A stretch of 64,000 nt of DNA, from contig NZ_CP065800.1 in the NCBI RefSeq assembly GCF_023206215.1, positions 62,001 to 126,000 of the forward strand, written 5' to 3'. How positions within the stretch are numbered: the first letter of the stretch is position 1; each line of letters opens with the position of its first letter. The position numbers and the translations under genes were made by a program. The notes below the pieces were generated by a model that searched no databases, was not told the DNA's origin, and saw only the letters and a list, made by a program, of their open reading frames with translations. This stretch comes from Butyrivibrio fibrisolvens. Lineage in GTDB: Bacteria; Bacillota; Clostridia; Lachnospirales; Lachnospiraceae. This document shows positions 61,531-64,000 of this stretch, one piece after another.

Positions 61531-63399
61531 TTATACCCCAGTATTTAGTATCAGCTGATCGTACATCTCTGTCAGTGTCTGTACCACTTTCGAGCTTAGC
61601 GTATAAGCATTCTGGAACTTTACAAGGTTAGCTGCTTCTTCATCTTCGTCAACGCCCGATGTTGATAGCCTCTGATTTCCGATCGTATTTCTAAGACCCG
61701 AATATGTTTTTTCCATAGTATCTGCATTACTTGTATTAAGCGATGCATCAGCCAGTATCTTATCAAGGAACTCTCCTGAAGTTGCTCCTCTGAATATCTC
61801 TTTGGAATTGAACATGTTACCAAGCTTTTTGATATTACCAAACTCATCATCACCTTCTGTGATATCAGCCTTGGTTGCAAGAATATTGGCATTGTGTTCC
61901 ATTGCCGAATATACTGCAAAGTTATCAGCTGTAAGATAGTAATATCCGTAGTTGGTCGTAGTCAGTTCTTCGAATGTATACTGGGCAGGTGATGTATTAC
62001 TGGATACTGTTCTGTCACCTGTTAGCATGTAGCATCCATCTTCTCCTGTTGATGTGTATCCTGTAGTAGTTATGTTATTGACTTCTCTTGCGAAGTTCCT
62101 GATCCACTCATTCATCTGAGCCTGATAATACGGAACACCCTGATAGTCTATAGACTTTCCGATATTGACTGTATCATAAGTTCTTGACTGAAGTCTGGAA
62201 AAATCTACTGCGCGTCCTGTCTCATCATCAGTGTCATCCAGGGTAAATGTATAATTACTGTCTCCATCATAGGTCCAGCCTGTATATTCATAGCTTCTTG
62301 CACCAATCTGGATCACACCCTGAGCAGGGAGTGTACACTGTGCCATATCCTTAAGATAATCATTTGATACAGATACTGTCATAGTATGAGTAAGAGGATT
62401 CCAGGCACCGCTTGTACCGTTGAAGAATTTCTGATTATTGCCATCTCTCATCTGAAGAAGGCCGTATAACTTGCCGCCTATATTGGCATTATCCAGATCA
62501 AAGTTAGATATGAACTTGCCGCTTCCTTCTTCATAGTTACTTCTTGCAACCTTAATGTTATAAAGACCTGTAATATCGTTTTGGTTTATGGATTCATCTT
62601 CATCTCTGGCAACGCACACAAGCTTGTTATAGCTATAGGTATCTACAAGGCACTGACCGCCTGCGACCCAGATCTCATATCTTGTGGCACCGGTATCTCT
62701 TTCAGGATCATTTTCATCTATAACATCAGTCTCTCTGACATTGACAGATATATATTCAGAAAGATGATCTATAAGAAGATCTCTTGTATCTCGAAGATCA
62801 TTGGCAGTAGTTCCTGTCATCTCGACGATATTGATCTGCTCATTAAGACTTGCAACTTCTTCTGCTATAGAGTTAATAGCATCACAGGTGGATTTTATCT
62901 CCAGATTGATATCATTTTGAAGATTCTGAAGATTTATGGACATTGTATTGAAGTAATCTGTGATAGCTGTCATGGAAGCTACATATGTAGCCTTGGTTGT
63001 TGTAGTTCCTGCGGCAGTCATTACTGACTGAAGATTGGCCTGCATTCTTGAAAAAAGAGTTGAAAAGCCCGTCTCTCCATTGTCGTCAAGATACTGCTCT
63101 ACAAGGCTTTGATAGTAATTTTTCTGAGAATACTCACCGTAGAGCTTTTCATTGTCACGGTATCTTCTGTCATAGAATTCGTCTCTTATTCTCTCTATAG
63201 CTACCGTATCAACGCCTGCTCCGGCGCAGCCGTATGTGGTAAATACCCTAAGAGCATCAGCAGCTTCCTGATCAACCTTCTGCCTTGAATATCCATCAGT
63301 ATTGGTATTCGATATGTTATTGGCTGTCGTATTCATTGCCGCATTTGCTGCCCTTAGGCCTGATGCTGCAATATTAAGTCCGAAAAATTGAGATGGCAT
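61531..63399 (-). CDS. flgK: Flagellar hook-associated protein FlgK
   Basis: Structural protein of 622 residues at the hook-filament junction. The N-terminus FGLNIAASGLRAANAAMNTTANNISNTNTDGYSRQKV is the classic FlgK/FlgE-type rod-hook signature. The C-terminus SGVDEDEEAANLVKFQNAYTLSSKVVQTLTEMYDQLI is the FlgK coiled-coil end. There is no signal peptide, as expected for the flagellar export route. ATG with GGAGAT upstream, 18 bp after the stop of the upstream flgK-like gene. The flgL gene follows after 120 bp of hairpins. Confidence 0.94.
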   Translation of the reverse strand: MPSQFFGLNIAASGLRAANAAMNTTANNISNTNTDGYSRQKVDQEAADALRVFTTYGCAGAGVDTVAIERIRDEFYDRRYRDNEKLYGEYSQKNYYQSLVEQYLDDNGETGFSTLFSRMQANLQSVMTAAGTTTTKATYVASMTAITDYFNTMSINLQNLQNDINLEIKSTCDAINSIAEEVASLNEQINIVEMTGTTANDLRDTRDLLIDHLSEYISVNVRETDVIDENDPERDTGATRYEIWVAGGQCLVDTYSYNKLVCVARDEDESINQNDITGLYNIKVARSNYEEGSGKFISNFDLDNANIGGKLYGLLQMRDGNNQKFFNGTSGAWNPLTHTMTVSVSNDYLKDMAQCTLPAQGVIQIGARSYEYTGWTYDGDSNYTFTLDDTDDETGRAVDFSRLQSRTYDTVNIGKSIDYQGVPYYQAQMNEWIRNFAREVNNITTTGYTSTGEDGCYMLTGDRTVSSNTSPAQYTFEELTTTNYGYYYLTADNFAVYSAMEHNANILATKADITEGDDEFGNIKKLGNMFNSKEIFRGATSGEFLDKILADASLNTSNADTMEKTYSGLRNTIGNQRLSTSGVDEDEEAANLVKFQNAYTLSSKVVQTLTEMYDQLILNTGV

Positions 63400-63417
63400 A
63401 TTATAAATCTCCTTAAA

Positions 63418-64000
63418 TCAGCTACCAAGAGATGTAACTACATGTTCAAGCATCTCACTTACTACATTGATAAATCTGCTTGCTGCATTGTAAGCATTCT
63501 GAAACTCTATCATGAATTCCAGCTCTTCATCACTTGATACTCCTACTATCTGCTCTCTTGCTGAAGAGATAGTATTAACTGTGATGGTCTGATTCTCAGA
63601 AAGAGCTTTATTGATACTTCCCGTATTGGCAACCTGAGATACAAGAGCGCTGTAATATTCCATGAGGTCTATCTGGGTAGCTACATTGGGATTAAGCTTG
63701 TAACGTGGATCTGTAAATACTTCTTTTAATGCTGTTGCAGCAGCAGTATCTTCTTCTCCCTCGATGGTTACGAAAGTATTCTGGGTTGGCGTCTGAAGGA
63801 GTTTTTCATTAACCTCGGTATTAACGATAGTAAAACCTGTAAGGTTATTGCCTGCCTTATGAAAATCATCAATATCATAGATAAGGGCATCGTCATCATC
63901 TATCATGTTGAACATCACATAATCTGCAGGATTAGCCTTGCCCTTGCCATCTCTTAGGTTCTGAAGTGTAGCAGGATTGCTGGCTGCATTCTCATACACA
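63418..64000 (-). CDS. Second FlgK-like protein (C-terminal part only)
   Basis: The last ~193 residues of a flagellar hook-associated protein; the N-terminus lies beyond the right edge. DLMEYYSALVSQVANTG, ISSAREQIVGVSSDEEL and EFMIEFQNAYNAASRFINVVSEMLEHVV match the FlgK C-terminal domain, separately from the complete flgK downstream. Two consecutive flgK-type genes therefore occur. Which one is the canonical FlgK cannot be settled without the missing half. The 18-bp spacing to flgK puts them in one operon. Confidence 0.85.
   Translation of the reverse strand, partial: VYENAASNPATLQNLRDGKGKANPADYVMFNMIDDDDALIYDIDDFHKAGNNLTGFTIVNTEVNEKLLQTPTQNTFVTIEGEEDTAAATALKEVFTDPRYKLNPNVATQIDLMEYYSALVSQVANTGSINKALSENQTITVNTISSAREQIVGVSSDEELEFMIEFQNAYNAASRFINVVSEMLEHVVTSLGS

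Overview
The window looks like a chromosomal segment of a motile, Gram-positive anaerobe of the Lachnospiraceae, most likely close to Butyrivibrio or Pseudobutyrivibrio. This rests on low-to-moderate GC, strong AGGAGG ribosome binding sites, frequent TTG starts, a lipoprotein galactanase, LCP and GH25 cell-wall proteins, and a flagellar block ordered flgK-flgK-flgL-fliW-csrA. The genus is an inference from gene content, not from a marker gene. No tRNA, rRNA, transposase, phage or CRISPR array is visible.

Layout. 1-12.2 kb is housekeeping and signalling: a hybrid histidine kinase cut by the left edge, a GH53 endo-galactanase lipoprotein, a small coiled-coil protein, an HD-GYP protein coupled to a membrane acyltransferase, murA, a LysM/G5/M23 peptidase coupled to a membrane coiled-coil protein, and a small alarmone synthetase. 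12.4-45.7 kb is one long minus-strand surface-polysaccharide region. Its distal half carries rfbB, rfbA and rfbC, an ABC exporter whose ATPase has a Wzt-type sugar-binding tail, a methyltransferase/kinase-like protein that could be a chain terminator, five to six GT2 glycosyltransferases (one frameshifted), a phosphoglucomutase, a polyprenyl-phosphate sugar-1-phosphate transferase and an LCP ligase. Its proximal half carries a YerE-like thiamine-diphosphate enzyme, a polyprenyl-phosphate glycosyltransferase, CDP-glucose 4,6-dehydratase, a GT-C-like membrane protein in two pieces, an SGNH-like protein, an SMR-type pair and a multidomain GH25 muramidase. Together these suggest synthesis, export and wall attachment of a rhamnose-containing glycopolymer, plus a lipid-linked route that adds an unusual CDP-derived sugar on the outside.

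45.8-50.8 kb holds a small HTH protein with its own promoter and terminator, a nucleotide-sugar epimerase/reductase, and two convergent GT2 genes that share one CTAG as both stop codons; these may glycosylate flagellin. 51-64 kb is flagellar and mixed: a FliD-like protein behind a multi-hairpin leader with five AAGGA motifs, UDP-galactopyranose mutase, a Gfo/Idh-GDPD fusion, a DUF2798-like membrane protein, a gamma-carbonic-anhydrase-like protein between two long palindromes, then csrA, fliW, flgL, flgK and the C-terminus of a second FlgK.

The most unusual non-coding signals are three. First, two related ~265-bp palindromes (56736-56999 and 57681-57948) have outer arms that differ between copies but stay complementary within each copy. 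Second, a structured leader before the fliD-like gene looks like a multi-site CsrA target, in the same window as csrA and fliW. Third, three tandem hairpins between flgK and flgL end in a hairpin that sequesters the flgL ribosome binding site. Short 10-14-bp tandem repeats also recur in intergenic gaps of the polysaccharide region.
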